From positions 1 through 29,327 of IMG/VR virus record IMGVR_UViG_3300032293_000534: a stretch of 29,327 nt of DNA, one strand, 5' to 3'. The notes under the pieces were generated by a model, which was not told the DNA's origin, ran no database searches, and worked only from the letters and a program-made list of their open reading frames with translations. The stretch comes from a virus. The position numbers were made by a program, and so were the translations under genes. How positions within the stretch are numbered: position 1 is the first letter of the stretch; the number at the start of each line of letters is the position of its first letter. Shown here piece after piece: positions 1 through 7,356 of the stretch.

Positions 1-2
1 AA

Positions 3-119
3 TTACTTGCACAACATACTAAAATGGACTTGGAATTTTGGAGAAAGCAAGCGCGTAAAGATTTTTATATGTCACCTACGACAGCATTAGAATATGGATT
101 AATAGATACAATATTATAA
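3..119 (+). CDS. ClpP-like (S14) protease, C-terminal fragment
   Basis: The window opens inside a gene; the last 38 codons read in frame from base 3 to a TAA at 117-119. The peptide has the C-terminal signature of ClpP-family serine proteases: a stretch ending ARKDFYMSP, then ALEYGLIDTIL, matching the ClpP pattern (E)RD-RFLS-EA-EYGLVDSIL. The Asp of KDFYMS (codon 60-62) aligns with the third member of the ClpP Ser-His-Asp triad. The Ser and His lie upstream of the window. In a phage this fold usually acts as the prohead protease that cuts scaffold during capsid maturation; a host-derived auxiliary ClpP is the alternative. The next gene starts one base after the stop (TAATATG), so the two are probably co-transcribed. 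Confidence 0.75.
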   Translation, partial: LLAQHTKMDLEFWRKQARKDFYMSPTTALEYGLIDTIL

Positions 120-120
120 T

Positions 121-855
121 ATGTCTACAGAAACAACAATTAAAAACTGGGAAACTTTAATGAAAGTTATTGACACTTACATTTCTAGTCCTAGAAAAGA
201 ACAATTAATTAAAATGTACGAGAAGTTTTCGGAGCGGATAATGACCGCTCCTGCAAGTTCTCATGCAGATAGACATAATTGCTTTCCTGGAGGATATTTA
301 GATCATATTCTTCGTGTATGTGATATGTCAAAAGCTTTACATGATATTTGGAGTAAGGTTAATGCCGGTACCGATACATTTACTTTAGAAGAATTAATCT
401 TTAGCGCATTAAATCACGATTTAGGTAAAATAGGAACTGAAGAAGGTGAATATTATATTCCTAATGATTCTCAATGGCATAAAGAACGTGGTCAAATTTA
501 TAAATTAAATGGTAATATTGATTACATGAAAGTACCGGATAGAAGTTTATATCTATTACAACAGCATGGAATATACGTTTCGAGAAACGAATATTTAGCT
601 ATCAAATTACATGACGGTTTATATTCAAAAGGTAATGAAGGATATTTCATGGCACATAGTTCAGAGATGGCTTTAAAATCTAATTTACCAATATTATTAC
701 ATCATGCAGATCATTTAGCTACGTTAGTTGAAGACCATAACAAAGGAATTAAAACGGAAGTAGTAACCGTTGCAACTAAACATAGTACTAAAAAAGTAAA
801 TGACCCTGTAGTAGATAATAATCTAAAAAATATGTTTGACGAATTATTTAAATAA
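121..855 (+). CDS. HD-domain metal-dependent phosphohydrolase
   Basis: A 244-residue protein with the metal ligands expected of an HD-superfamily hydrolase: H62 (in GYLDHILRV), H99-D100 (in ALNHDLGK), further histidines H149 and H164, and a distal D197 in LLHHADHLA. H-HD-D proteins hydrolyse phosphoester bonds in nucleotides or signalling nucleotides; the substrate here cannot be read from sequence. No signal peptide or membrane segment is visible, so it should act in the cytoplasm. The start is chosen because it forms the TAATATG junction with the preceding stop. There is no Shine-Dalgarno sequence. The last 30 residues are lysine- and asparagine-rich and look like a flexible tail. The family call is firm, the role open. 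Confidence 0.8.
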   Translation: MSTETTIKNWETLMKVIDTYISSPRKEQLIKMYEKFSERIMTAPASSHADRHNCFPGGYLDHILRVCDMSKALHDIWSKVNAGTDTFTLEELIFSALNHDLGKIGTEEGEYYIPNDSQWHKERGQIYKLNGNIDYMKVPDRSLYLLQQHGIYVSRNEYLAIKLHDGLYSKGNEGYFMAHSSEMALKSNLPILLHHADHLATLVEDHNKGIKTEVVTVATKHSTKKVNDPVVDNNLKNMFDELFK

Positions 856-858
856 ACT

Positions 859-1146
859 ATGATACTTACAATAATATTACTTGTAATATTTTTAGGAGTT
901 AGCACTTACGCTAACATAAATCTCCTAAAAAGAAACGAACAATTAGAAGAGGCGCAAGACCTTATTGCTAACGACTACGAAGATTTATATAATAAGATGG
1001 TTCAATTTGAAACTGTTATAGATAATGCAAATAAAAAATTAAAAGAAATTGATTATAAAGGATCATTTGAAAGCGATGATGAAGTTGGATTTTTCTTTAA
1101 AGAACTTAAGAACATACAAGAAGATATAAATAAATTTTTACAATAA
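859..1146 (+). CDS. Small membrane-anchored coiled-coil protein
   Basis: A 95-residue protein with a single N-terminal hydrophobic segment (about residues 2-18, ILTIILLVIFLGVSTYA), then a charged helical stretch (about 22-63) with coiled-coil character. A short conserved-looking end contains GSFESDDEVGFFFKEL. The segment could be an uncleaved signal anchor putting the C-terminal part outside the membrane, or the reverse. It lies directly before the late sigma factor, with 1 nt between the genes. I do not recognise a characterised family; similar small anchored proteins sit beside gp55 in other marine T4-like phages as far as I recall, with no known role. A lysis or spanin-like role is possible but nothing specific supports it. 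Confidence 0.65.
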   Translation: MILTIILLVIFLGVSTYANINLLKRNEQLEEAQDLIANDYEDLYNKMVQFETVIDNANKKLKEIDYKGSFESDDEVGFFFKELKNIQEDINKFLQ

Positions 1147-1147
1147 C

Positions 1148-1876
1148 ATGGCAGCGAAGAAAAAGAAAAATTATTTCACGGAAGATACCGAAAATGCGAT
1201 AGTTCAATATAATTTAACTACATCGTTAATAGACCGTAATAAAATTTACGATCAACATATTAAATATCCTTTTGATAAATTAGCTGAAAATATTATTCAT
1301 ACTTTTAAATTTTATCATTTCGATATTCCGTATGAAGATGTTAAGCATGAAGTGGTAGCATTTTTAAATGAAAAAATTCATAAATACACTCAAGGAAAAG
1401 GAAAGGCATTTTCGTATTTTAGTATTGTAGCAAAAAATTATTTAATTAATCATAATAATAATAACTACAATAAATTTAAAAATACAGACGCTTTAGATGT
1501 CGTTGATTCTCATAGAAAAGTAGTTAATGAAATTATTCGCGAAACGGATATTGAGCATAAAAGAGAATTTATGGATGTGTTTGTTGAATATGTCGATAAT
1601 AACTTAAATATATTATTTAAGTCAAAAGAAGAAATTCAAGTAGCGGATTCAATATTAGAGTTATTTAAACAACGTAATAATATAGAAGAATATAATAAAA
1701 AAGCTTTGTATATTTTAATTAGAGAACGTACGGGAATGCGTACTCAATATATTACTAAAATAGTAAATCAATTAAAACGTATGTATTTTTTATTATTTCG
1801 AGAATATAAAATTACTGGAAATATAAACCCCGAAGCGTTATATCAAAAAGATACTGTTGTTGATAATTATTTTTGA
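1148..1876 (+). CDS. 55: Late-transcription RNA polymerase sigma factor (gp55-like)
   Basis: A 242-residue protein that resembles the divergent sigma-70 family factor gp55 of T4-like phages. It begins with a lysine-rich leader, then a region-2-like block at about residues 40-105 (PFDKLAENIIHTFKFY, EDVKHEVVAFL, GKAFSYFSIVAKNYLI). The last contains the helix that in the family binds RNA polymerase and the promoter -10 region. The C-terminal third (about 190-225) has a helix-turn-helix-like stretch. With host core polymerase and the phage sliding clamp, gp55 directs late gene transcription, which would include the structural genes in this window. The stop overlaps the ATG of the next gene (TGATG), so translation may be coupled. 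The asparagine run at 102-106 is a low-complexity insertion. Confidence 0.8.
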   Translation: MAAKKKKNYFTEDTENAIVQYNLTTSLIDRNKIYDQHIKYPFDKLAENIIHTFKFYHFDIPYEDVKHEVVAFLNEKIHKYTQGKGKAFSYFSIVAKNYLINHNNNNYNKFKNTDALDVVDSHRKVVNEIIRETDIEHKREFMDVFVEYVDNNLNILFKSKEEIQVADSILELFKQRNNIEEYNKKALYILIRERTGMRTQYITKIVNQLKRMYFLLFREYKITGNINPEALYQKDTVVDNYF

Positions 1877-2292
1877 TGGACTTGGATATAGAATTATTTA
1901 AAGGAAAAACATTTTCCGAGTTAATGAAAGACGTTTATGACAATTCAAAAAAGAAAGAACGGCAAATTAACTTACTGATTGCAGAATTAAAACCCCTCAT
2001 TAAAAATGTAGGGGATGCAACATTAATAGTGCCTCTAATTAAAGAATATTTAGAAGTAGGCGTTAAAAATGACGAGCATTTAGTTAAATTGGCTGCGATA
2101 GTGCAAAGATTGGTTTCATCTAATACAAAAGCACAATCGGAAACGGGCGGAGGATACTTGCTTTCAGAAGAAGAAAAGCGTCAGCTATTAGATGAATTAA
2201 ATACAATAGAAAATTCTGATTTAGAAATAAATACTAAAGTAATTAATTTAGCGGCTGATCAAAAACAGATAGACACGGGAGAAGATCTGTGA
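1876..2292 (+). CDS. Conserved phage protein of unknown function
   Basis: A 138-residue, mainly helical, acidic protein. An in-frame TTG lies three bases upstream (1873), but the ATG at 1876 is preferred: it overlaps the gp55 stop in the classic TGATG arrangement and starts MDLDIELFKGKTFSELM. Notable stretches are SKKKERQINLLIAELKPLI, a VPLIKEYLEVGVKNDEHLVKLAAIVQRL-type helix pair split around residues 53-80, and an acidic C-terminus. No catalytic motif, membrane segment or cysteine is visible. It sits between the late sigma factor and the gp5 spike gene and overlaps both. The position suggests a baseplate-assembly or transcription-linked factor; no more specific role is supported. Confidence 0.65.
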   Translation: MDLDIELFKGKTFSELMKDVYDNSKKKERQINLLIAELKPLIKNVGDATLIVPLIKEYLEVGVKNDEHLVKLAAIVQRLVSSNTKAQSETGGGYLLSEEEKRQLLDELNTIENSDLEINTKVINLAADQKQIDTGEDL

Positions 2293-3404
2293 AGAATTTT
2301 TCTATTAACAATCAAGATTTTCAATTTGCATTTGCAGAAGTGCTAAGTGTATCATACGATGATACTAATCCTAACTTTATACAAAGTATTAAATGTAAAA
2401 TGTTAGGCCCTGGGCAAGGGGAAGATGATGGAGATCCATCCGCTGTACAAGCTAAACCATTAAATCCTTATTTACGTAAAGTCCCAATTCAAGGAGAAAT
2501 CGTAATGGTATTAAAAGCACCTAGTGCAGCGATATCTTCTATGGGCAGTAATACTACTTTATATTATTTAGATAATCTTAATATACAAAGTTTAATAGAC
2601 CATAATAGCGTTCCTACTTCAGGTAAGGTAACTGCAGGAGGCGGTGGAGGATTTCCTGCCGCAGCTGCCGGTGCTACTAAACAATCGGGAAATCCTGCTG
2701 TTGATAAAAACTTCGAAGAAAGTAGTAAATCGGCTTTTATACAGCATTATGTAGGGGATGTTATTTTAGAAGGTAGATATGGGCAATCTTTACGATTTTC
2801 GTCTACGCAAAAAAATAAAGGTATATTTAAAAAACCTACTATATGGGAACAAGGCAATGCAGGAGATCCTATAACTATTTTACGTAATAGTAAATTTCAA
2901 GGACCCGCTCATAAATTTTATGCAGAAGATTTAGAAAAAGACGATAGTCTTATTATAATGACATCCGATCAAAAGCTACCTTTTAAACCATCGTCTGACG
3001 CTAAAAAAGCTGCTAATGAAGTTAGTATTCAAGCTAAATACGAAAAAAATCAAATACTTTTAAATTCCGGACGTTTAATTTTAAATGCGCGTCAAGAAGA
3101 TATTTTAGCATATGCTAAAAAAGGCGTACATATATCTGCAGATAAAGTAGCGATAGATGCACAATCTAAATTTACTGTTGATAGTCCATCTATTCATTTA
3201 GGAGCTCAAGCTACGGAGCCTATTATTTTTGGTCAAAAATGGGCTACATGGATGAATAATTTAATTACCGCTTTAGGAGCATGTTTTGTAGCCACGGGAG
3301 TAGGACCTTCTGGGCCATTAACGGGAAATCCGAATTGGTCACAAGTAGCTCAATTACAAGGACAAATTAATACTTTACTAAGCCAGATATCTAAAACTAA
3401 ATAA
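2289..3404 (+). CDS. 5: Baseplate central spike/hub protein, gp5-like, no lysozyme domain
   Basis: A 371-residue protein that starts with GTG, overlapping the preceding stop as GTGA. Residues about 10-100 form an OB-fold-like domain (FAEVLSVSYDD, VPIQGEIVMVLKAP), typical of gp5/VgrG-type spikes. A glycine- and alanine-rich linker follows (113-130). Then comes the motif GDVILEGRYGQSLRFSST (156-173), which is characteristic of the spike proteins of marine T4-like phages. The C-terminal third (about 250-320) is a run of short beta strands (ILLNSGRLILNA, GVHISADKVAIDAQ), as expected for a trimeric beta-helix needle. The muramidase domain of T4 gp5 is absent. The product should form the membrane-puncturing spike at the centre of the baseplate. 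Confidence 0.8.
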   Translation: MKNFSINNQDFQFAFAEVLSVSYDDTNPNFIQSIKCKMLGPGQGEDDGDPSAVQAKPLNPYLRKVPIQGEIVMVLKAPSAAISSMGSNTTLYYLDNLNIQSLIDHNSVPTSGKVTAGGGGGFPAAAAGATKQSGNPAVDKNFEESSKSAFIQHYVGDVILEGRYGQSLRFSSTQKNKGIFKKPTIWEQGNAGDPITILRNSKFQGPAHKFYAEDLEKDDSLIIMTSDQKLPFKPSSDAKKAANEVSIQAKYEKNQILLNSGRLILNARQEDILAYAKKGVHISADKVAIDAQSKFTVDSPSIHLGAQATEPIIFGQKWATWMNNLITALGACFVATGVGPSGPLTGNPNWSQVAQLQGQINTLLSQISKTK

Positions 3405-3442
3405 TTACTTTTCAGTATAATTATTTAAAAAGATATCTTGCC

Positions 3443-3913
3443 ATGAATACTAAAGACTTTGTACAAGTATTAAGAAAAATCATTAAAGAAGAAGTTAAGA
3501 CAGCTGTTAAGGAAGCTATTAGAGATATGTCTACAGATAATTTAATTGAATCTGTAGTATCTAAACCTAAGCCTGAATACAATTACAAACCTTCTAAAAA
3601 ATCAGCTCCTAAACAATTCGTAAAAGATCCTTTATTAAATAGTTTATTAAACGAAACCGCAGCAAACGGAGTTTCGATTCCTGCTGATACGTTTGGGCAT
3701 GACGATTATTCTGAATGGCCTACAATGGAAAGTTCTGGTATGAATACTAATTTTGCATCTATAATGGGGTCTCCCAAATTTGTAGATAATAGAAAAATAG
3801 ATGCTACTCCAGACGGAATTCCTCCGCAAGCAGTACCGGAAGAAGTTAAAAGCGCCTTAACAAGAGATTACCGTTCATTAATGAAAGCTATTAATAAGAA
3901 AAAAGGTAGTTAA
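3443..3913 (+). CDS. Conserved virion-associated protein of unknown function
   Basis: A 156-residue protein lying between gp5 and gp25. Its first 30 residues form an amphipathic charged helix (VLRKIIKEEVKTAVKEAIRDM), followed by a lysine- and proline-rich disordered linker (about 42-60). A middle part contains DPLLNSLLNETA and FGHDDYSEWPTM, and the C-terminal helix is basic. No enzyme motif is visible. The N-terminal LRKII-EEV/I helix resembles the one that opens the small protein at 28935, which suggests a shared targeting or scaffold-binding signal. A 38 nt gap precedes it, with an AT-only leader. By position it is probably a baseplate or assembly component. Confidence 0.6.
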   Translation: MNTKDFVQVLRKIIKEEVKTAVKEAIRDMSTDNLIESVVSKPKPEYNYKPSKKSAPKQFVKDPLLNSLLNETAANGVSIPADTFGHDDYSEWPTMESSGMNTNFASIMGSPKFVDNRKIDATPDGIPPQAVPEEVKSALTRDYRSLMKAINKKKGS

Positions 3914-3915
3914 TA

Positions 3916-4380
3916 ATGCCAACTAACGTACGTAAAATAAATCCAATCGATTTACTTCCGGATGTAGCCGTAGGTATAATGTTACCTATGACAGGTGAAG
4001 ACGGTTCGTTATTTAAATTATCTTATACAACTCAAGAACAAGCTATAAGTAATTTAAAAAATTTATTATTAACAATTAAAGGCGAACGTCCGATGCAACC
4101 ATTTTTTGGAACAAATATTCAAAAAATGTTGTTCGAGCAAATAACAGAGGATGTATTCGAACGAATAGAAAAATCAGTACGAACTGCTATTGAATATTGG
4201 TTACCATATATTATTTTAACTGATTTAGAATTAGAAGGATTTTTTGGTACTGTTAATGGAATGGAAGAACATGGAATTTATTTACGTTTGTTGGTAAAAA
4301 TAACTAATGATGGTGCTAATGTACCTATAGTAATATTTTATACACCATCGACGATACAAGCGATAGAACAATATGAATAA
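3916..4380 (+). CDS. 25: Baseplate wedge protein gp25-like
   Basis: A 154-residue protein of the GPW/gp25 family. The diagnostic block is the run TIKGERPMQPFFGTNIQKML (53-72) with G56-E57-R58, the conserved core that contacts gp6 and the sheath initiator surface in contractile tails. It is followed by helix-strand segments ending in the IILTDLELEGFFGTVNG region. In T4 and in type VI secretion (TssE) this protein joins the wedge heterotrimer and nucleates sheath assembly. Length is slightly over the T4 protein (132 residues), which is normal for marine relatives. It overlaps the gp6 gene by 8 nt, the usual 25-6 neighbour pair. Confidence 0.9.
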   Translation: MPTNVRKINPIDLLPDVAVGIMLPMTGEDGSLFKLSYTTQEQAISNLKNLLLTIKGERPMQPFFGTNIQKMLFEQITEDVFERIEKSVRTAIEYWLPYIILTDLELEGFFGTVNGMEEHGIYLRLLVKITNDGANVPIVIFYTPSTIQAIEQYE

Positions 4381-6250
4381 AAAAGAAATAAATTATTTAG
4401 GTAGAGATTTTTCACAATTTCGTGATAATCTAATCGAATTTGCAAAATCATATTTTCCTAATACGTATAATGATTTTAATGAATCATCTCCGGGTATGAT
4501 GATTATGGAAATGTCATCATATATAGGAGATGTATTATCATATTATACGGATTATCAGTTTAAAGAAAATTTATTAAGCGAAGCGGCTGGTAAGGCTAAT
4601 ATATTATCTATCGCACGTTCAATGGGATATCAAAGCAAAAATTTAATACCTGCAACAGTAGATTTAGATGTTTATATTATAATTCCTGCAGTAGCAAACG
4701 GTTCGCTATACGAACCTGATTTACGATATGCATTGACTGTCAATACTGGAATGCGAATAGCTACCGAAAAAGGTATAGAATTTAGAACATTAGAATCTGT
4801 TAACTTTGCACAATCGACGGTATCATCTCCTACAGAAATAACAGTATATCAAATTAATGATCAATCAAAGGATCCGGAATTTTATTTACTTAAAAAAACA
4901 GTTAAAGCTATAGCAGGTAATTTAAAAACGAAAACTTTTGATTTTGGTAAAGCTAAGCGATATGATAAAATTGTAATTGAAGAAGATAATCACGACATTG
5001 TAGAAGTAGTAGAAATTACAGATTCGGACGATAATACATGGGCAGAAGTCCCGTTTTTAGCTCAGGATATTTTATTACAGCCAATAGCAAATACAAAAGA
5101 TAATGATCCGGATTTATATGTATATTCTGACACTGCACCGTATTTATTAAAACCAAAAAAAACCGCTAGAAGATTTATTACTAAATTTAATTCTACTAAC
5201 GATTTAGAAATTCAATTTGGAAGTGGTGTTAGTGATATATCGGACGAAGAACTAATACCAAATCCGGATAATATAGGAACTGCATTATTAGGACTTCAAA
5301 AACAATTTGATTTTCCTATCGATCCTTCGAATTTCGTATATACAAAAACTTATGGATTAGCACCGGGTAGTACTACATTAACAGTTAGATATACTACCGG
5401 AGGCGGCATAAATTCAAACGTACCTGCGGGTTCGATTACAGAAATTATTGAACGAACATTTACATTAGATGATGAAGCTTTAGATAATACTTTAGTAAAT
5501 AATACAAAACAGTCATTAGCAATAATTAATCCGTATCCAGCATCAGGAGGACGTTCTACAGAGACGATTGATGAAATACGACAAAATGCATTGGCTTTAT
5601 TTTCTTCACAACAAAGAGCAGTAACTAAAGAAGATTATTTAATTAGATGTTATGCAATGCCTCCTAAATATGGATCGGTTGCTAAAGCATACGTTACTCA
5701 AGATGATAATATTAATACTGACACATTAACAAAAGATAGAGTACCTAATCCATTAGCATTAAATTTATATACGTTAGGATACACTGATAGTGGTAAATTA
5801 ACTCCATTAAATTCAGCAATTAAACATAACTTACAAAATTATATTAAACAATATCGAATGTTAACTGACGCGGTTAATATTAAAGATGCTTTTATTATTA
5901 ATATAGGAGTGTTATTTGATATAGTAACTTTACCAAATTATAATTCTAATGAAGTTTTAATAAAATGTATTTCTAAATTTAAAGAAACATTTGATATTAT
6001 GAAATGGAAAATTGGACAGCCTATTATAATATCTAAACTTTATGTAGATTTAGATAAAGTAGAAGGAGTACAAACGGTACAAAGTATTAAAATTGTAAAT
6101 TTATTTGATCCGACGAGCGGATATTCTGGTAACGTATACAATATTAACGAAGCTACTAAAGATGGAATAATTTATCCTTCTTTAGATCCTTCGATATTCG
6201 AAATACGAAATTTAGATTCAGATATAATAGGAAAAGTAGTAACATTATGA
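4373..6250 (+). CDS. 6: Baseplate wedge protein gp6-like (gpJ/TssF-type)
   Basis: A 625-residue protein close in length to T4 gp6 (660). The N-terminus LGRDFSQFRDNLIEFAKSYF then ESSPGMMIMEMSSYIGDVLSYYTD is the diagnostic opening of gp6 wedge proteins. The central part carries beta-rich segments, including the GLAPGSTTLTVRYTTGGGINSNVPAG region. The C-terminal third contains TVDEIRQNAL-type (here TIDEIRQNALALFSSQQRAV) and TKEDYLIRCYAMPPKYGSV, the baseplate_J-type signature. Two copies per wedge form the inner ring that holds gp7 and gp25. It overlaps gp25 by 8 nt and the next gene by 4 nt (ATGA). The T4 order 25-6 is kept, which supports the assignment. Confidence 0.9.
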   Translation: MNKKEINYLGRDFSQFRDNLIEFAKSYFPNTYNDFNESSPGMMIMEMSSYIGDVLSYYTDYQFKENLLSEAAGKANILSIARSMGYQSKNLIPATVDLDVYIIIPAVANGSLYEPDLRYALTVNTGMRIATEKGIEFRTLESVNFAQSTVSSPTEITVYQINDQSKDPEFYLLKKTVKAIAGNLKTKTFDFGKAKRYDKIVIEEDNHDIVEVVEITDSDDNTWAEVPFLAQDILLQPIANTKDNDPDLYVYSDTAPYLLKPKKTARRFITKFNSTNDLEIQFGSGVSDISDEELIPNPDNIGTALLGLQKQFDFPIDPSNFVYTKTYGLAPGSTTLTVRYTTGGGINSNVPAGSITEIIERTFTLDDEALDNTLVNNTKQSLAIINPYPASGGRSTETIDEIRQNALALFSSQQRAVTKEDYLIRCYAMPPKYGSVAKAYVTQDDNINTDTLTKDRVPNPLALNLYTLGYTDSGKLTPLNSAIKHNLQNYIKQYRMLTDAVNIKDAFIINIGVLFDIVTLPNYNSNEVLIKCISKFKETFDIMKWKIGQPIIISKLYVDLDKVEGVQTVQSIKIVNLFDPTSGYSGNVYNINEATKDGIIYPSLDPSIFEIRNLDSDIIGKVVTL

Positions 6251-7356
6251 TACATGCATTCTTTCCTGAAAAGGATTCTACAATATACGAAATTGCCCCT
6301 AATAGAAATACGGGCTTAGATGAAATATTGGAAATACAAAAACAACCGTATGTTATAAATTCAGGTTCGGTTGGTATTACTAAATATTATGAGTCAAGAA
6401 TATTAATGAAATTTAATAATCCTGAAATTTCTACATTTATTAATAACAATAGTATAGACATTAATAACTGTACATTTTTATTAAATTTATATATCGCCGC
6501 TCAAAGCGAATTACCTTTCGATTACACAATTCAATCATATCCTATATCAGGTGCATGGACAAATGGAACTGGTAGAAGATATGGTCAAGAAATTACCGAT
6601 GGTGTTAGTTGGTCATCATTAAACGGATTAACGTCATCGTTATGGTCTACGGCTTCTGCAGATATCGGTAAATTTTGGTATAATAATAATGCCGGCGGAG
6701 CTAATTGGTATACAACGTATGCATCTAGTTCAGCATCATTTAATTATAATTCTCAAGCAGATTTACAAATTGATATAACGGGCCAAGTAAAAAATTGGAT
6801 AAATGGTAATATACCTAATGAAGGATTAATATTAAAATTTGAATCTAGTTCATATATAAATGCTGCTTTTCCGAATACTAATATTAGTTATTATTCATCG
6901 AATACTAAAACAGTATTTTCTCCGCAATTACATGTATTATGGAATACAGGTTCATATACAGGAATAACATTTTCTAGTATGTCTTTTAGAGATAATCCAA
7001 TCGTATATATTAAGAATCTTAAAGCGGAATATAAAGAAAATCAAAAACATAGAATATATATAGGCACTAGGCCAAAATATCCTAGACCTTCGTTTACTCA
7101 AACGAACGAATTTGCGGTAAATAAAATATTACCTAAAAATTCGTATTATCAAATATTAGATGCACATACATTAGATGCTATTGTACCATATAGCGAATAT
7201 ACTAAAATAAGCGGAGACGCTTCAGGCAGTTACTATGATTTTTGGTCTAGCCCATTGTATCCAGAAAGATGGTATAAATTTGAATTCAAAGTAATGTATG
7301 ATGATAGTACAGAATATTATGCTAATAACGATTGTATTTTTAAAATCATAGACTAA
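6247..7356 (+). CDS. Baseplate/virion protein with DNRLRE-like carbohydrate-binding module
   Basis: A 369-residue protein. Residues about 1-235 look like a DNRLRE/CBM96-type beta-sandwich. It opens FFPEKDSTIYE, has RILMKFNNPEIS and a CTFLLNLYIA strand, then a WTNGTGRR-TDGVSW motif (104-122), LQIDITGQVKNWINGNIPNE (173-192), GLILKF and SPQLHVLW. In this family the corresponding residues hold a polysaccharide-binding or structural fold in secreted bacterial proteins. The remaining 130 residues are beta-rich and have no recognised fold. The gene is sandwiched between gp6 and a further baseplate protein, with ATGA and TAATG overlaps, so the product is very probably a tail or baseplate component that may touch surface glycans. 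It has no T4 equivalent by sequence. Confidence 0.7.
   Translation: MIHAFFPEKDSTIYEIAPNRNTGLDEILEIQKQPYVINSGSVGITKYYESRILMKFNNPEISTFINNNSIDINNCTFLLNLYIAAQSELPFDYTIQSYPISGAWTNGTGRRYGQEITDGVSWSSLNGLTSSLWSTASADIGKFWYNNNAGGANWYTTYASSSASFNYNSQADLQIDITGQVKNWINGNIPNEGLILKFESSSYINAAFPNTNISYYSSNTKTVFSPQLHVLWNTGSYTGITFSSMSFRDNPIVYIKNLKAEYKENQKHRIYIGTRPKYPRPSFTQTNEFAVNKILPKNSYYQILDAHTLDAIVPYSEYTKISGDASGSYYDFWSSPLYPERWYKFEFKVMYDDSTEYYANNDCIFKIID

Noticed and set aside
711-905. Minus-strand ORFs (also 3647-3829, 7222-7419, 7685-7876, 7889-8074, 24097-24318).
   Set aside because: All lie opposite well-supported + strand genes, are 60-73 residues long, have no recognisable motif, and fit chance ORFs.
1873-1875. 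TTG start three bases upstream for the small protein after gp55.
   Set aside because: The adjacent ATG at 1876 overlaps the gp55 stop (TGATG) and is the more usual start; the extra residue adds nothing.
1148-1876. Calling the 242-residue protein a host-type sigma-70 or an anti-sigma factor.
   Set aside because: The EDVKHEVVAFL and GKAFSYFSIVAKNYLI blocks fit gp55 of T4-like phages, and region 4 of a normal sigma-70 is not visible.
1876-2292. UvsY recombination mediator for the 138-residue protein, based on similar length.
   Set aside because: No sequence resemblance to T4 UvsY is visible; length alone is not evidence.
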